In this document: one piece after another, positions 38,220 through 48,443 of the stretch
Numbering within the stretch: position 1 is the first letter of the stretch
How the letters are laid out: each line of letters begins with the position of its first letter
Position numbers and translations under genes: made by a program
The notes under the pieces: model-generated
Databases searched by the model: none
What the model was told of the DNA's origin: nothing
Seen by the model: only the letters and a program-made list of their open reading frames with translations
NCBI GenBank assembly: GCA_003278145.1
Contig: QCGV01000006.1
Location: 1 to 53,692, forward strand
Direction: 5' to 3'
Source: OCS116 cluster bacterium AG-390-A19
Lineage (GTDB): Bacteria; Pseudomonadota; Alphaproteobacteria; MED-G09
DNA: 53,692 nt

Positions 38220-38714
38220 CTATCGAAAAGGTGAGTCCCTCTCAATATTCTTTACTAGAGAAACCTCCCATCTATCACCATTGTCCATTAGTTTTTCTTT
38301 ACTATATAAAAGCTCCTCTCTGGTTTCAGTGGCAAATTCAAAATTTGGACCTTCAACGATAGCATCAACCGGGCAAGCCTCCTGACATAAACCACAATAA
38401 ATACATTTGACCATATCAATATCATACCGAATGGTCTTTCTTATTCCGTCTTTATCCCTTGGACCAGCATCTATTGTAATTGCTTGAGCTGGACATACAG
38501 CTTCACATAATTTACAAGCGATACATCTCTCTTCTCCGTTTGGATATCGTCTCAAAGCATGTTCTCCTCTAAATCTAGAAGATAATTGTCCTTTTTCGAA
38601 AGGATAATTTATAGTAGCTTTTCTTTTAATTAAAAAATATTTCATACCAACAAAATATGCTTTAATAAAATCCCACTGAAGATATGTTTTTAAAAAATTT
38701 AGAATAAATTTCAT
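38220..38714 (-). CDS. nuoI: NADH-quinone oxidoreductase subunit I
   Basis: This 164-aa peripheral-arm subunit of complex I carries iron-sulphur clusters N6a and N6b. The two [4Fe-4S] motifs are [12 protein letters not shown] (Cys64, 67, 70, 74) and [12 protein letters not shown] (Cys104, 107, 110, 114). The N-terminal amphipathic helix anchors it to the membrane arm. It follows nuoH by eight bases. Confidence 0.97.
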   Translation of the reverse strand: MKFILNFLKTYLQWDFIKAYFVGMKYFLIKRKATINYPFEKGQLSSRFRGEHALRRYPNGEERCIACKLCEAVCPAQAITIDAGPRDKDGIRKTIRYDIDMVKCIYCGLCQEACPVDAIVEGPNFEFATETREELLYSKEKLMDNGDRWEVSLVKNIERDSPFR

Positions 38715-38722
38715 TTTAAGTC

Positions 38723-39727
38723 CTATGGTGCAATATCAAAAATTAATAAAAAACTTGCAGTTAAAACAACCCAAAGTAATGAAATTGGAAGAAAAACCTT
38801 CCAACCCAATCTCATAAGCTGATCATATCTATATCTGGGAACAAGAGCCTTTACCATTGAAAATAGATAAAATACAAATGCAACTTTCAACATAAACCAA
38901 ACTACCCCAGGTATAAGAGTAAATGGAGCAATATTTAGAGGAGGTAACCAGCCACCTAGAAATAAAATTGTTGTCATAGCGCACATTAAAAAAGTTGCTG
39001 CTAGCTCACCTAAGAAATATAGCATAAATAAAGATGATGAATATTCTGTTTGATAACCAGCAACCAACTCAGCCTCGGCTTCAGGTAAATCAAAAGGGGG
39101 TCTATTTGTTTCAGCTAATGCTGATACAAAGAAAATTACAAACATAGGGAATAAAGGAAAAATAAACCATAAATTTTTCTGAGCAATAACTATGTCTGAT
39201 AAATTTAATGAACCAACACATAAAAGAACAGTTATAATTACAAAACCAATCGATACTTCGTAAGAAACCATTTGTGCTGCAGATCGCATTGCCCCCATGA
39301 AAGGATATTTTGAATTTGAAGCCCAACCTCCCATCATTATTCCATAGACTCCAAGAGATGAAACAGCAAAAATATATAAGATTCCTACATTGATATCGGC
39401 AACGACCCAGTTTTCTGCAAATGGTATTACTGCCCAAGACGATAAAGCTACAAAACAAGTAACAATTGGCCCTAAAATAAAAATCATTTTATTTGCTTTT
39501 TCAGGAATAATTATTTCTTTAAACAATAATTTTAATAAATCTGCTGCTGATTGAAGAAGGCCGAAAGGCCCTACAACATTTGGACCTTTTCTCAATTGAA
39601 CAGCAGCCCAAATTTTTCTATCAGCATATATACCAAAATAAGCCATTAAAAGAACAGCTATCAATACCAATAAAGATTGAAGAAAAATAATCAGTAAAGG
39701 TGTTATATAACTTATAAAAAAAGACAT
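38723..39727 (-). CDS. nuoH: NADH-quinone oxidoreductase subunit H
   Basis: This 334-aa membrane subunit of complex I helps form the quinone-binding chamber at the junction of the two arms. It has eight predicted helices. The conserved loops include [34 protein letters not shown] and the [11 protein letters not shown] ending. The length is standard. It lies four bases after nuoG. Confidence 0.97.
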   Translation of the reverse strand: MSFFISYITPLLIIFLQSLLVLIAVLLMAYFGIYADRKIWAAVQLRKGPNVVGPFGLLQSAADLLKLLFKEIIIPEKANKMIFILGPIVTCFVALSSWAVIPFAENWVVADINVGILYIFAVSSLGVYGIMMGGWASNSKYPFMGAMRSAAQMVSYEVSIGFVIITVLLCVGSLNLSDIVIAQKNLWFIFPLFPMFVIFFVSALAETNRPPFDLPEAEAELVAGYQTEYSSSLFMLYFLGELAATFLMCAMTTILFLGGWLPPLNIAPFTLIPGVVWFMLKVAFVFYLFSMVKALVPRYRYDQLMRLGWKVFLPISLLWVVLTASFLLIFDIAP

Positions 39728-39731
39728 TTAA

Positions 39732-41792
39732 TTAATCACCTTCTATTGTTTTAACTGAAATATTATTTCTCTCACACATCAATCTTGAAGAACGAGTTAT
39801 TGAATTAGATAGCCAAAAATTATTCAAAGAATTTTTAAAAACATGTTGTTTTATATCTTTTCTTTCAATTTTTTTAGGTAATTTTTCACCTGAGAGACAC
39901 ATATCTATATCAGCTAAATGAGGAAAAGAATGAAATAAACTAGATCGTAGATCTTCAAAGCTATTATCAATATTTTCTAAACCCATTTTTTTTGAGATTA
40001 ATGATATTATTTCCCAATCCTCTTTTGCCTCTCCAATTGGGAAAGTAGCCCTAATTGATTCTTGAATTCTGCCTTCAGTATTAATAAAAAGTCCATTTTG
40101 TTCATTAAATGAAGGTGACGGTAAAATTAAATCAGCAATATTTGCGCCTTTATCACCATGATGCCCTTGATAAATAACAAAACAATCTGTTTTTTCAGAT
40201 ATTTCAATTTCATCGGCTCCCAAAAGAAATAAAGTTGAAATATCTCCTTTTTTATAACCATCTATAATCTGATCAAGATCTTTGCCTCGTTCTCCAGGTA
40301 GAAAACCAATTTCCATTGCTCCCGGTCTTGATGCTGCTGTATGAAGAACATTAAAACCATTCCAATCATTTTTTAAAAAATTATAGTTATTTGCTAACTC
40401 AATGCATAAATTAAGATAATCTTCACCCTCGTCTCCTTTTAAAGCACCTTGGCCAATTATCATTAACGGCTTATTCATTTCAGATAATTTTTCGCAAAAT
40501 GGATTATTATTATCAATTAAGTCATAAATTATTGATGGATCATCACCAAGATAGTCATAATTATAATTCAATTCAGACTTATCCCCTAACAATCCAATAG
40601 AATAATTATTTTCTTTAGATTTTCTTATTATTCTAGAATTAATCAAAGCAGCTTCTATTCTGGGATTTGTTCCTATTAATAAACAGCCATCGGATTCGTC
40701 TATTCCTGAAAGTTTAGAATTAAATAACCACTTTTCTCTACCACCATTAATCTTAGATCCATCTTGTCTACATTCTGTATTAGGAGATTTAATAGAATCC
40801 ATTAACTTTTTAATTGAATAAATAGATTCTATTGATACCAAGTCACCAGTAATTGAAGCAATTTTTTCTGGATTTGTATTTAGAAGCTTTTCTGAAGCAA
40901 CATCTATAGCTTTGTTCCAACTTACTTGTCTAAGTTTACCATTTTCTCTTAAATAAGGTTTATCAATCCTTTGTAGACTTAATCCGTCCCAAAAAAATCT
41001 TGTTTTATCAGAAATCCATTCCTCGTTTACCTCATCGTTATTTCGGGGTAAAACCCTCATAACTTTGTTACCTTTGGTATCTATTCTTATGTTTGATCCT
41101 ATAGCATCCATTACATCAATGGACTCCGTTTGCTTAAGCTCCCAAGGCCTGGCAGAGAATGCATAAGGTTTTGATGTTAAAGCGCCAACAGGACATAAAT
41201 CAATAACATTTCCAGATAATTCAGATTTAACAGCAATATCAAGATATGTAGTTATTTCCATGTCACGGCCCCTTCCAATAGCACCTATTTCATCTGAACC
41301 TGAAACTTCAGTTGAAAAACGAACACATCTTGTACAATGAATACACCTATTCATTTCTGTTTTAATAAAAGGACCCATATCTTTATTTTCAACAGATCTT
41401 TTGTTTTGTTCATACCTACTACCGCCTAAACCATAGGCAACAGACTGGTCTTGCAAGTCACATTCGCCGCCTTGGTCACATATTGGACAATCAAGAGGGT
41501 GATTAATTAAAAGAAACTCCATTACACCCTCTCGGGCTTTTTTTACTCTTTGAGTTTTCGTATGAATTTTTAGACCATCAGAAACCTGCATTGCGCAAGA
41601 AGCCACAGGCTTAGGGCTCATTCCTCTTGCATCTTCAATATCCACCAGACACATTCGGCAATTACCAGCTACAGAGAGCTTTTCGTGATAACAGAATCTA
41701 GGTATTTCTACTCCAGAAACCTCACATGCCTGAATAATTGAGAGATTTTCTTCAACTTCAAAATCTTTACCATCTATTACAATTTTAGGCAT
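39732..41792 (-). CDS. nuoG: NADH-quinone oxidoreductase subunit G
   Basis: This 686-aa subunit of complex I carries most of the electron-transfer clusters. The N-terminal [2Fe-2S] ligands sit in CYHEKLSVAGNCRMC, with a later CAMQ. HPLDCPICDQGGECDLQ binds N5 with its histidine, CIHCTRCVRF with the later CPVGALTS binds N4, and a molybdopterin-oxidoreductase-like domain follows from about residue 215. The cysteines of the extra N7 cluster seen in E. coli are not evident. It overlaps the nuoF stop by one base. Confidence 0.96.
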   Translation of the reverse strand: MPKIVIDGKDFEVEENLSIIQACEVSGVEIPRFCYHEKLSVAGNCRMCLVDIEDARGMSPKPVASCAMQVSDGLKIHTKTQRVKKAREGVMEFLLINHPLDCPICDQGGECDLQDQSVAYGLGGSRYEQNKRSVENKDMGPFIKTEMNRCIHCTRCVRFSTEVSGSDEIGAIGRGRDMEITTYLDIAVKSELSGNVIDLCPVGALTSKPYAFSARPWELKQTESIDVMDAIGSNIRIDTKGNKVMRVLPRNNDEVNEEWISDKTRFFWDGLSLQRIDKPYLRENGKLRQVSWNKAIDVASEKLLNTNPEKIASITGDLVSIESIYSIKKLMDSIKSPNTECRQDGSKINGGREKWLFNSKLSGIDESDGCLLIGTNPRIEAALINSRIIRKSKENNYSIGLLGDKSELNYNYDYLGDDPSIIYDLIDNNNPFCEKLSEMNKPLMIIGQGALKGDEGEDYLNLCIELANNYNFLKNDWNGFNVLHTAASRPGAMEIGFLPGERGKDLDQIIDGYKKGDISTLFLLGADEIEISEKTDCFVIYQGHHGDKGANIADLILPSPSFNEQNGLFINTEGRIQESIRATFPIGEAKEDWEIISLISKKMGLENIDNSFEDLRSSLFHSFPHLADIDMCLSGEKLPKKIERKDIKQHVFKNSLNNFWLSNSITRSSRLMCERNNISVKTIEGD

Positions 41793-43078
41793 TATTGCTC
41801 CACTAAAATTTTATTTTTTGTGCTAATGAGTCTATCTTCCATATAACTTCTAAAGTGTCTTATAAGTCCTTGTACGGGCCAAGCAGCAGCATCACCTAAT
41901 GCACAGATACAATGACCTTCAATTCTTTTTGTTAGGTCTAAAAGTGTATCAATTTCATCTACCCTGGCTTTACCATTTGCCATTTTTTCCATCATCTCCC
42001 AAAGCCATGTTGTTCCCTCTCTACATGGAGTACATTGTCCACAACTTTCATGTTTATAGAAATATGATATTCTTGAAATTGCTTTAATTAAATCAGTTGA
42101 TTTATCCATTACTATTACAGCTGCAGTTCCTAGACCAGAATTAACAGCTTGTAATGAGTCAAAGTCCATTAAAACTGTATCACATATATCTTTGGGTAAC
42201 ATAGGTACTGATGATCCTCCTGGAATAACAGCTAATAAATTATCCCATCCACCTCTTACACCTCCGGCATGCTTTTCAATAAGTTCTTTAAGAGGTATAC
42301 CCATTTCTTCTTCTACATTACATGGATTATTTACATGCCCTGATATACAGAAAATCTTAGTTCCAGTGTTTCTCTCTCTACCAAGAGATGAAAACCATTC
42401 AGCTCCTCTCCTCAAAATGGTAGGAACAACTGCTATACTTTCAACATTATTAACTGTTGTTGGGCAACCATATAGACCTGAAGCAGCTGGGAAAGGGGGT
42501 TTTAGCCTGGGCATACCTTTTTTTCCCTCTAAACTTTCCAACAAGGCAGTTTCTTCACCGCATATATATGCCCCAGCACCATGATGAATATAAATATCAA
42601 TATCAACTCCAGAACCACATGCATTTTTTCCTACGAGACCGTTTTCATAAGCTTCATTGAGTGCTTTCTCTAGAGCTATTCTTTCATTATAAAATTCACC
42701 CCTAATATAAATATAGCAAATATTTGCACCCATTGCTTTGCATGCAATTACACAACCCTCTAGAAGTTTATGTGGTTCATTTCTTATTATGTCTCTGTCT
42801 TTACATGTACCAGGTTCGGATTCATCTGCATTAACAACTAAATAATGATTCTTGCCTGTAGGTTCTTTTGGCATAAAAGACCATTTTGTTGCAGTAGGGA
42901 AACCAGCCCCGCCTCTACCCCTTAAACCAGATTTTGTTAATTCCTCAATAATTTCATTTCTATCTTTATGCAAAATATCTTTTGTATTAGACCAATCACC
43001 TCTCTTTTTAGCACCAGCCAAATTTGAAGGTTCAAATCCATAAAGATTATTAAAAATTTTATCTTCGCTTTTAAGCAT
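41792..43078 (-). CDS. nuoF: NADH-quinone oxidoreductase subunit F
   Basis: This subunit binds NADH and FMN and starts electron transfer in complex I. The glycine-rich NADH/FMN motif [13 protein letters not shown] lies at residues 54-66, [14 protein letters not shown] follows, and the N3 [4Fe-4S] ligands are in [12 protein letters not shown] with a later Cys in HCICALGD. I choose the ATG at 43078 (428 aa), which overlaps nuoE by eight bases. The frame extends 14 codons further to 43120, but those residues do not resemble the family. Confidence 0.96.
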   Translation of the reverse strand: MLKSEDKIFNNLYGFEPSNLAGAKKRGDWSNTKDILHKDRNEIIEELTKSGLRGRGGAGFPTATKWSFMPKEPTGKNHYLVVNADESEPGTCKDRDIIRNEPHKLLEGCVIACKAMGANICYIYIRGEFYNERIALEKALNEAYENGLVGKNACGSGVDIDIYIHHGAGAYICGEETALLESLEGKKGMPRLKPPFPAASGLYGCPTTVNNVESIAVVPTILRRGAEWFSSLGRERNTGTKIFCISGHVNNPCNVEEEMGIPLKELIEKHAGGVRGGWDNLLAVIPGGSSVPMLPKDICDTVLMDFDSLQAVNSGLGTAAVIVMDKSTDLIKAISRISYFYKHESCGQCTPCREGTTWLWEMMEKMANGKARVDEIDTLLDLTKRIEGHCICALGDAAAWPVQGLIRHFRSYMEDRLISTKNKILVEQ

Positions 43079-43658
43079 TTTTATTATCCACATTATAAGG
43101 TTCGGAAGAGACCCTTCCAATTTGAGAGCCAGCTTTAATTGATTTGTTATTTTTTAGATTATTGATTAAATCAATCATATTTTCATAATTTAGGTCTTCA
43201 TAATAATCTTCATTAACTTGAACTGCTGGAGCATTTACACATGCCCCTAAACACTCGACCTCAAGCCAACTAATACTGTCAGAAGACACCTCTCCCTCTT
43301 TTCCAACTAATTTAATACATGCTTCTTTTATTTTATCAGATCCTCTTAACCAACATGGAGTTGTTCCACAAACCTGAATAAAGTGATCTCCAGTTGGTTT
43401 TAAATTAAACATTGAGTAGAATGTAGCTATTTCTAATACTCTCATTTTAGGCATCTCAAGAATTTCAGCAACTTTTGATATTGCTTTTTCAGGAAGCCAA
43501 CCTCCAGCTCTTTTTTGAGCTATGTAAAGACTTGGAACAACAGCAGATTGTTTTCTATCTTTTGGATAATTTTTTAATATTTTTTCAATTAGATCATTAT
43601 CTTCTTTATTAAAAGAAAATGAATCTGGCTGATTGCTATCTAATCTTTTTACGGTCAT
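43071..43658 (-). CDS. nuoE: NADH-quinone oxidoreductase subunit E
   Basis: This 195-aa thioredoxin-like subunit of complex I holds the N1a [2Fe-2S] cluster, bound by [10 protein letters not shown] and [10 protein letters not shown]. The N-terminal helical bundle ends with AIFYSMF-like [12 protein letters not shown] short polar tail of about 30 residues follows the core. It overlaps nuoD by four bases. Confidence 0.96.
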   Translation of the reverse strand: MTVKRLDSNQPDSFSFNKEDNDLIEKILKNYPKDRKQSAVVPSLYIAQKRAGGWLPEKAISKVAEILEMPKMRVLEIATFYSMFNLKPTGDHFIQVCGTTPCWLRGSDKIKEACIKLVGKEGEVSSDSISWLEVECLGACVNAPAVQVNEDYYEDLNYENMIDLINNLKNNKSIKAGSQIGRVSSEPYNVDNKNA

Positions 43659-44833
43659 CTATCAACCTCACCAAAAACTAAATCTAATGAACCAAGAATA
43701 GCTGATAGGTCAGGTAATAAATGACCTTTACCAAGATAATCTATTGCTTGAAGATGGGCAAATCCTGGTGCACGAATCTTACATCTATAAGGCTTATTTG
43801 TTCCATCAGATATTAAATACACACCGAACTCTCCTTTTGGAGCTTCAATTGCTTTATAGACATCACCTGGTCCGACATCGTAACCCTCTGTGTATAATTT
43901 AAAATGATGAATAAGGGCTTCCATAGAAGATTTCATTTCTGCTCTTTTTGGTGGAGCTATTTTTTTATCTTCACAGATAATTGGCCCGGGTTTTATTTTT
44001 TCAATAACTTGCTTAATAATTGAAATTGATTGGCGGCACTCCTCAACCCTAATCAAGTACCTATCGTAGTTATCTCCATTTTTTCCTACTGGTATTTGAA
44101 AATCCAATTGATCATATATCTCATAAGGTTGAGTTTTTCTTAAATCCCAATGATATCCTGACCCTCTAGCCATGACTCCCGTTAGACCCCAGTCTAAAAC
44201 ATCTTGCTTTGTGACAATACCTATATCAACATTTCTTTGTTTAAAAATTCTATTTTCAGTGAGAAGACTCTCTAAATCATCTAAAACTTTTAAAAATGGA
44301 TCACAAAAATTATAAATATCGCTAATTAATTTCTCTTCTAAATCTTGATGAACACCGCCTGTTCTGAAATAAGCAGCATGCAGTCTAGATCCACAAGCTC
44401 TTTCATAAAAAACCATAAGCTTCTCTCTTTCTTCCCAACCCCAAAGTGTTGGAGTCAGAGCTCCTACATCAAGAGCTTGAGCAGGAACATTAATCATGTG
44501 ATTAAGAATTCTTCCAATTTCTGAGTATAAAACTCTTATACACTGTGCTCTTTCAGGAACTTTAACCCCTAAGAGACTTTCAACTGCAAGTGTGAAAGCA
44601 TGCTCCTGATTCATTGGTGCTACATAATCTAAACGATCAAAGTAAGGTAAAGCTTGCAAGTAAGTTTTGTTTTCAATTAATTTTTCAGTACCTCTATGAA
44701 GAAGACCTATATGAGGCTCAACCCTTTCAACAACCTCTCCATCTAAATCGAGGATAAGCCTCAAAACACCATGTGCAGCTGGATGTTGAGGTCCAAAATT
44801 AACTCTAAATTTTTCACTGGTCTTATTTGTCAT
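43655..44833 (-). CDS. nuoD: NADH-quinone oxidoreductase subunit D
   Basis: This 49-kDa-type subunit of complex I lines the quinone pocket. Motifs are [14 protein letters not shown] near the N-terminus, [11 protein letters not shown], and the C-terminal DLVFGEVDR ending. I use the ATG at 44833 (392 aa). A GTG four codons upstream (44845) is also possible, and the ribosome site (GAGAGTG) does not decide clearly between them. NuoC is a separate gene, not fused as in E. coli. Confidence 0.95.
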   Translation of the reverse strand: MTNKTSEKFRVNFGPQHPAAHGVLRLILDLDGEVVERVEPHIGLLHRGTEKLIENKTYLQALPYFDRLDYVAPMNQEHAFTLAVESLLGVKVPERAQCIRVLYSEIGRILNHMINVPAQALDVGALTPTLWGWEEREKLMVFYERACGSRLHAAYFRTGGVHQDLEEKLISDIYNFCDPFLKVLDDLESLLTENRIFKQRNVDIGIVTKQDVLDWGLTGVMARGSGYHWDLRKTQPYEIYDQLDFQIPVGKNGDNYDRYLIRVEECRQSISIIKQVIEKIKPGPIICEDKKIAPPKRAEMKSSMEALIHHFKLYTEGYDVGPGDVYKAIEAPKGEFGVYLISDGTNKPYRCKIRAPGFAHLQAIDYLGKGHLLPDLSAILGSLDLVFGEVDR

Positions 44834-45446
44834 TAATAGGATCACTCTCTAAATCATTTTCTGGATACTTTACGCCCTCCCAAGGGCTTTCAAAATCAAA
44901 GCTCCTATATTCTTGCTTTAATTCAACTGGTTCATAAACAACTCGTTTTTTTGACTCATCATACCTAACTTCAACATAGCCAGTTAATGGGAAGTCTTTT
45001 CTTAATGGGTGACCTTCAAAACCATAATCAGTTAGCAATCTTCTAAGATCTTTATTTCCCTTAAAGTTAATTCCAAATAAGTCATATGCTTCTCTTTCAT
45101 ACCACTCTGCGCAAGGGAAAAGTTTTGATACACTTATTACTGAGTCATTTTTGTCAGTATAGGTTTTCACTCTTATTCTTGAATTATTTGACATGGACAA
45201 AAGATTATAAACAACTTGGAATCTAATTTCATTTTCTGGCCAATCAACACCACATAAATCTGTTAACTGAGAAAATAAAAAATCTTCACTATCCCTCAAT
45301 AATTTTAATAAATCATAAATATTTTCATTATCAACGTGTAAGCTAAGATCATTAGCAGAAACTTCTGTTTTGATAATTAGAGATTTTATTTTTGAGTTAC
45401 TCTCTATTTCATTCAATAATTGAGAATAATTTTTTTGTTTATACAT
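44823..45446 (-). CDS. nuoC: NADH-quinone oxidoreductase subunit C
   Basis: This 207-aa 30-kDa-type peripheral subunit of complex I has the signature [22 protein letters not shown], followed by [13 protein letters not shown] and VRYDE. The tail with REYRSFDF-like [14 protein letters not shown] is typical of alphaproteobacterial and mitochondrial homologues. It overlaps the start of nuoD and follows nuoB by eight bases. Confidence 0.96.
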   Translation of the reverse strand: MYKQKNYSQLLNEIESNSKIKSLIIKTEVSANDLSLHVDNENIYDLLKLLRDSEDFLFSQLTDLCGVDWPENEIRFQVVYNLLSMSNNSRIRVKTYTDKNDSVISVSKLFPCAEWYEREAYDLFGINFKGNKDLRRLLTDYGFEGHPLRKDFPLTGYVEVRYDESKKRVVYEPVELKQEYRSFDFESPWEGVKYPENDLESDPINDK

Positions 45447-45454
45447 CTAAGCTT

Positions 45455-45961
45455 CTATCTTTCAACAGTCCCTGTTCTTCTTATTTTTTTTTGTAATTGC
45501 AAAATTCCATACATTAAAGCTTCTGCTGTAGGAGGGCATCCAGGAACATAAATATCAACAGGAACAATTCGATCACACCCACGCACAACAGAATATGAAT
45601 AATGATAATAGCCACCACCATTTGCGCATGAACCCATAGAAATAACGTATCTAGGCTCAGGCATTTGATCATATACTTTTCTTAATGGACCAGCCATTTT
45701 ATTAGTTAAAGTCCCAGCAACAATCATTACATCAGATTGCCTAGGCGACCCTCTTGGGGCAGTACCAAATCTTTCTAAATCATATCTTGGACCATTTGCT
45801 TGAAACATTTCTATAGCACAGCAGGCAAGTCCGAATGTCATCCAATGCAATGAACCAGTTCTAGCCCAGTTAATTAGAGATTCTGATGAGGTAACAAAGA
45901 AACCTTTGTCGGACATTTCTGACTGAAAATTATTGACACTACTATCTGACTTTAATCCCAT
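45455..45961 (-). CDS. nuoB: NADH-quinone oxidoreductase subunit B
   Basis: This subunit of complex I binds the terminal cluster N2 that hands electrons to quinone. With the ATG at 45961 (168 aa) the ligands are Cys47 and Cys48 in [10 protein letters not shown], Cys112 in GSCANGG and Cys142 in PGCPP. A GGGAG site lies nine bases upstream of this ATG. A seven-codon longer frame to a GTG at 45982 exists but is less likely. It overlaps the end of nuoA by ten bases. Confidence 0.96.
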   Translation of the reverse strand: MGLKSDSSVNNFQSEMSDKGFFVTSSESLINWARTGSLHWMTFGLACCAIEMFQANGPRYDLERFGTAPRGSPRQSDVMIVAGTLTNKMAGPLRKVYDQMPEPRYVISMGSCANGGGYYHYSYSVVRGCDRIVPVDIYVPGCPPTAEALMYGILQLQKKIRRTGTVER

Positions 45962-46317
45962 TCTAATGCTCCCTTTTTCCACTCATAGATAAAACCAATG
46001 GTTAGAATTGTTAGAAAAAACATCATCGAAAAAAAACCAAAAAAACCTATATCTCCAAAAACTACTGCCCAAGGAAAAAGAAAAGCAACTTCTAAGTCGA
46101 AAATAATAAATAAGATGGCAACTAAATAAAATCTTATATCAAATTTTGATCTCGCATCATCAAAGGGGTCAAAGCCACACTCATATGGAGATAATTTCTC
46201 TGAGTCAGGATTTTTTGGAGCAATTAAAATTGGCGGTAAAATAAGCAATAAAGTAATAAATATGGATAAGCCCATAAATACAATGATCGGTAAATAATCT
46301 TGCAGTATAGTTGGCAT
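45952..46317 (-). CDS. nuoA: NADH-quinone oxidoreductase subunit A
   Basis: This 121-aa complex I subunit has three membrane helices. The family motif [39 protein letters not shown] spans residues about 44-82, and the first loop holds the conserved Cys used as a marker of the active/deactive state in mitochondria. It is the first gene of an uninterrupted nuoABCDEFGHIJKLMN operon with all genes separate and no inserted accessory genes. An AGGAGC site precedes its ATG. Confidence 0.97.
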   Translation of the reverse strand: MPTILQDYLPIIVFMGLSIFITLLLILPPILIAPKNPDSEKLSPYECGFDPFDDARSKFDIRFYLVAILFIIFDLEVAFLFPWAVVFGDIGFFGFFSMMFFLTILTIGFIYEWKKGALEWD

Positions 46318-46354
46318 ACTATTGCTCCTTTATCCCCCTCATATATTTGAGAGC

Positions 46355-46382
46355 AATATATCCTCTAGGGTTAGGAATGCAA
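46355..46382 (-). promoter_or_regulatory. Possible nuo operon promoter
   Basis: Upstream of nuoA the minus strand reads TTGCAT (46377-46382), a 16-base spacer, and TATATT (46355-46360). This is a fair sigma70-type match about 40 bases before the start codon. The -10 lies in a small inverted repeat (TATATT and AATATA, seven bases apart). No operator was recognised. Confidence 0.4.
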
Positions 46383-46473
46383 TAAAATTCGGAAAATTTA
46401 TTATGAAAAAAAAACCAAAAATTTCTAATCAAAAGTAAAGGCTCTATTTAATAAAAAAAAATTACAAAATATA

Positions 46474-46492
46474 AAAACATTTAATGCTTTTA
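46474..46492 (-). terminator. Possible terminator after the aldehyde dehydrogenase gene
   Basis: An 8-bp hairpin with one G-T wobble and a three-base loop ends in five T residues, ten bases beyond the stop codon. It is AT-rich, with only one G-C pair, so it may be weak. Confidence 0.35.
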
Positions 46493-46501
46493 TTCTATCT
46501 T

Positions 46502-47929
46502 TTATGGCTTTATTTGCATTTTTAAAGCATTTTTTGCTTTACTACCGTATGGTGGACGAAAAATATTTATCAAACCATCAAACTTGGTTTGAGTATATAT
46601 AGTTTTAGCATGAGAGAAATTTTTGAAACCCTCTATCCCATGATAAGAGCCAGTTCCAGAGGGACCAACTCCACCAAAAGGAGCATTATCTTGAGCTACA
46701 TGAAAAACAACATCATTAATAGTAACACCTCCTGACGTGGTATTTTTTAAAATATCATCTAACTCTTTTGCATCTTCTCCAAAATAATATAAACCTAAAG
46801 GCCTGTCCTTTGAGTTTATATAATTTATAGTTTCCGAAATATCTGAATAGGTTTTTATTGGTAGAACAGGTCCAAAAATTTCTTCTTTCATGACAGACAA
46901 GTCTTCATCAGGATTTACTATAAGTGTAGGAGGTATTTTATGATTCGGTTGCTGATCAAAATCCTCATCTGATGGATTAATCTCAATAACTTCAGCCCCC
47001 TTGTCTTGAGCCTCATCAATGTAGCCTTTAAGTCTATCGTAATGTCTTTGATTAATCACAGAAGTATAGTCAGGATTTTCTTTTAAGGTTGGATACATTT
47101 TTGAGACAATTTCTTTTGATTGAGAAACAAAATTATCTTTTTTGCCCTCTGGAACAAAAACGTAATCAGGTGCCAAACAAATCTGTCCAGCATTAAGAGT
47201 TTTTCCTGCCATTATTCGATTAACAGAAACTTCAAAATTAGAATTATCGGAAATAATAACTGGTGATTTACCACCTAATTCAAGAGTTACAGGAACTAAA
47301 TTTTCTGATGCTGCTCTCATTACATGTTTAGCAATAGATGTTGCTCCAGTGAAAAGAAGGTGATCAAAAGGTAAAGAAGAAAAAGCTTCACCAATATCTG
47401 GGCCTCCAGTAAAAACAGCTACCTCATCCTCTGAAAATTCTTCCGAAAACATTTTTTTCATTAATTCAGAAGTTTTAGGAGTAAATTCTGAAGGCTTTAT
47501 CATTGCCCTATTTCCTGCTGCAAAGATACTTCCAAGAGGTCCGAAGGTTAAGGTCACAGGAAAATTCCAAGGACTAATAACACCCACTGTTCCTAAAGGT
47601 TGGTATTCAATTTTTAATTTAGCCCCCAAATAACCAAGTATAGATGGGGAAACCTTCCTTTTTTCAGGCTTTACCCATTTATCTATGTTTTCTTTTGCCA
47701 TTTTGAGTGATGTAATTGAACCAGCAACATCAGATAAAAGAGAGCTTTCCTTACTTCTGTGTCCAAAATCTTCTGAAATTGTATCAGCTATTTCATTTTG
47801 ATATTTTATGAGAGAAGAAATACACCTGTCTATCCAATCTTTGCGAGTAGAAACTGGCAAAGGACCATCATTAATATGTTTTTGTTTTTGTTTTTCTAAA
47901 ATTTCTTTCATTCTATCAAAATCAGTCAT
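46502..47929 (-). CDS. Aldehyde dehydrogenase, coniferyl-aldehyde/class 3 type
   Basis: This 475-aa NAD(P)-dependent aldehyde dehydrogenase oxidises an aldehyde to its acid. GVISPWNFPVTL binds the cofactor, the general base Glu217 lies in VTLELGGKSP, and the nucleophile Cys251 in LNAGQICLAPDY. The LAPDY context, the GGVTINDVVFHV stretch, FGGVGPSGTGSYHG near the end and the short N-terminus match the class 3 and coniferyl-aldehyde (CalB) branch, which acts on fatty and aromatic aldehydes. The substrate cannot be told from sequence. It is divergent from the cupin gene across 133 bases. A hydrophobic membrane tail is not visible. Confidence 0.88.
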   Translation of the reverse strand: MTDFDRMKEILEKQKQKHINDGPLPVSTRKDWIDRCISSLIKYQNEIADTISEDFGHRSKESSLLSDVAGSITSLKMAKENIDKWVKPEKRKVSPSILGYLGAKLKIEYQPLGTVGVISPWNFPVTLTFGPLGSIFAAGNRAMIKPSEFTPKTSELMKKMFSEEFSEDEVAVFTGGPDIGEAFSSLPFDHLLFTGATSIAKHVMRAASENLVPVTLELGGKSPVIISDNSNFEVSVNRIMAGKTLNAGQICLAPDYVFVPEGKKDNFVSQSKEIVSKMYPTLKENPDYTSVINQRHYDRLKGYIDEAQDKGAEVIEINPSDEDFDQQPNHKIPPTLIVNPDEDLSVMKEEIFGPVLPIKTYSDISETINYINSKDRPLGLYYFGEDAKELDDILKNTTSGGVTINDVVFHVAQDNAPFGGVGPSGTGSYHGIEGFKNFSHAKTIYTQTKFDGLINIFRPPYGSKAKNALKMQIKP

Positions 47930-48062
47930 TATTTAGTTACCTCTTAATATGAATGAACCTTAAACTATTTTTTCTAAATATTAAATTGTTCATTAAAAAT
48001 TATAAATATAAAATTGTCATTAAGTTGCTATAAATTGAAAAAATATATAATTTATAATTACA
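47930..48062. promoter_or_regulatory. AT-rich divergent intergenic region
   Basis: These 133 bases separate the aldehyde dehydrogenase (minus) from the cupin gene (plus) and must hold both promoters. For the cupin gene, TTGCTA and TATAAT about 15 bases apart are the best pair. No operator-like inverted repeat stands out, and the cupin start has no Shine-Dalgarno sequence. Confidence 0.35.
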
Positions 48063-48443
48063 ATGGCTTTTAAACCAGAACCAATGAAAGTATTCCCAAA
48101 CTTTTTTTCTTCAAAAGAAGAGGTTCTTGATGACATTAAAAAACTTGATTTATGGCCTACGGTTTATGTTTCTGACAGAATGGAAGAGCTACCTCCTCAT
48201 TGGCATGATGTCGATAATTGTGGCTACGTGATGGAAGGTAAAAGTTATGTAATTAATGAGAAAAATGAAAAGATACCACTAAATCCCGGTGATAAGTTAT
48301 ATATTCCTGCTGGCGCCATTCATGCAGAGGGTAAAGTAGAAGAAAAAATGATCTATATAGTTGGTATTTCTGAACCAGCAAATTTATTGGAAAAGCTTAC
48401 TTTGCTTGACCCTAAAGAAAGTCCATTGAACAAATTAAAATAA
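48063..48443 (+). CDS. Small cupin-domain protein
   Basis: This 126-aa single-domain cupin is of unknown function. The first cupin motif, PPHWHD followed by GYVMEG (residues about 43-60), gives two metal-binding histidines. The second, PGDKLYIPAGAIHAEG (about 79-94), gives a third. It probably binds a divalent metal. There is no signal peptide or membrane helix. It is the only plus-strand gene after 8178. Its stop abuts the stop of the convergent COQ4-like gene with no base between. Sharing a promoter region with the aldehyde dehydrogenase suggests a linked role, but this is inference. Confidence 0.8.
   Translation: MAFKPEPMKVFPNFFSSKEEVLDDIKKLDLWPTVYVSDRMEELPPHWHDVDNCGYVMEGKSYVINEKNEKIPLNPGDKLYIPAGAIHAEGKVEEKMIYIVGISEPANLLEKLTLLDPKESPLNKLK

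Noticed and set aside
42192-42584. 130-codon plus-strand open frame opposite nuoF
   Set aside because: It lies wholly inside nuoF on the other strand, and its openness follows from the codon use of nuoF.
43079-43120. 14-codon N-terminal extension of NuoF
   Set aside because: The residues do not resemble NuoF and the stretch lies inside nuoE; the ATG at 43078 fits the family.
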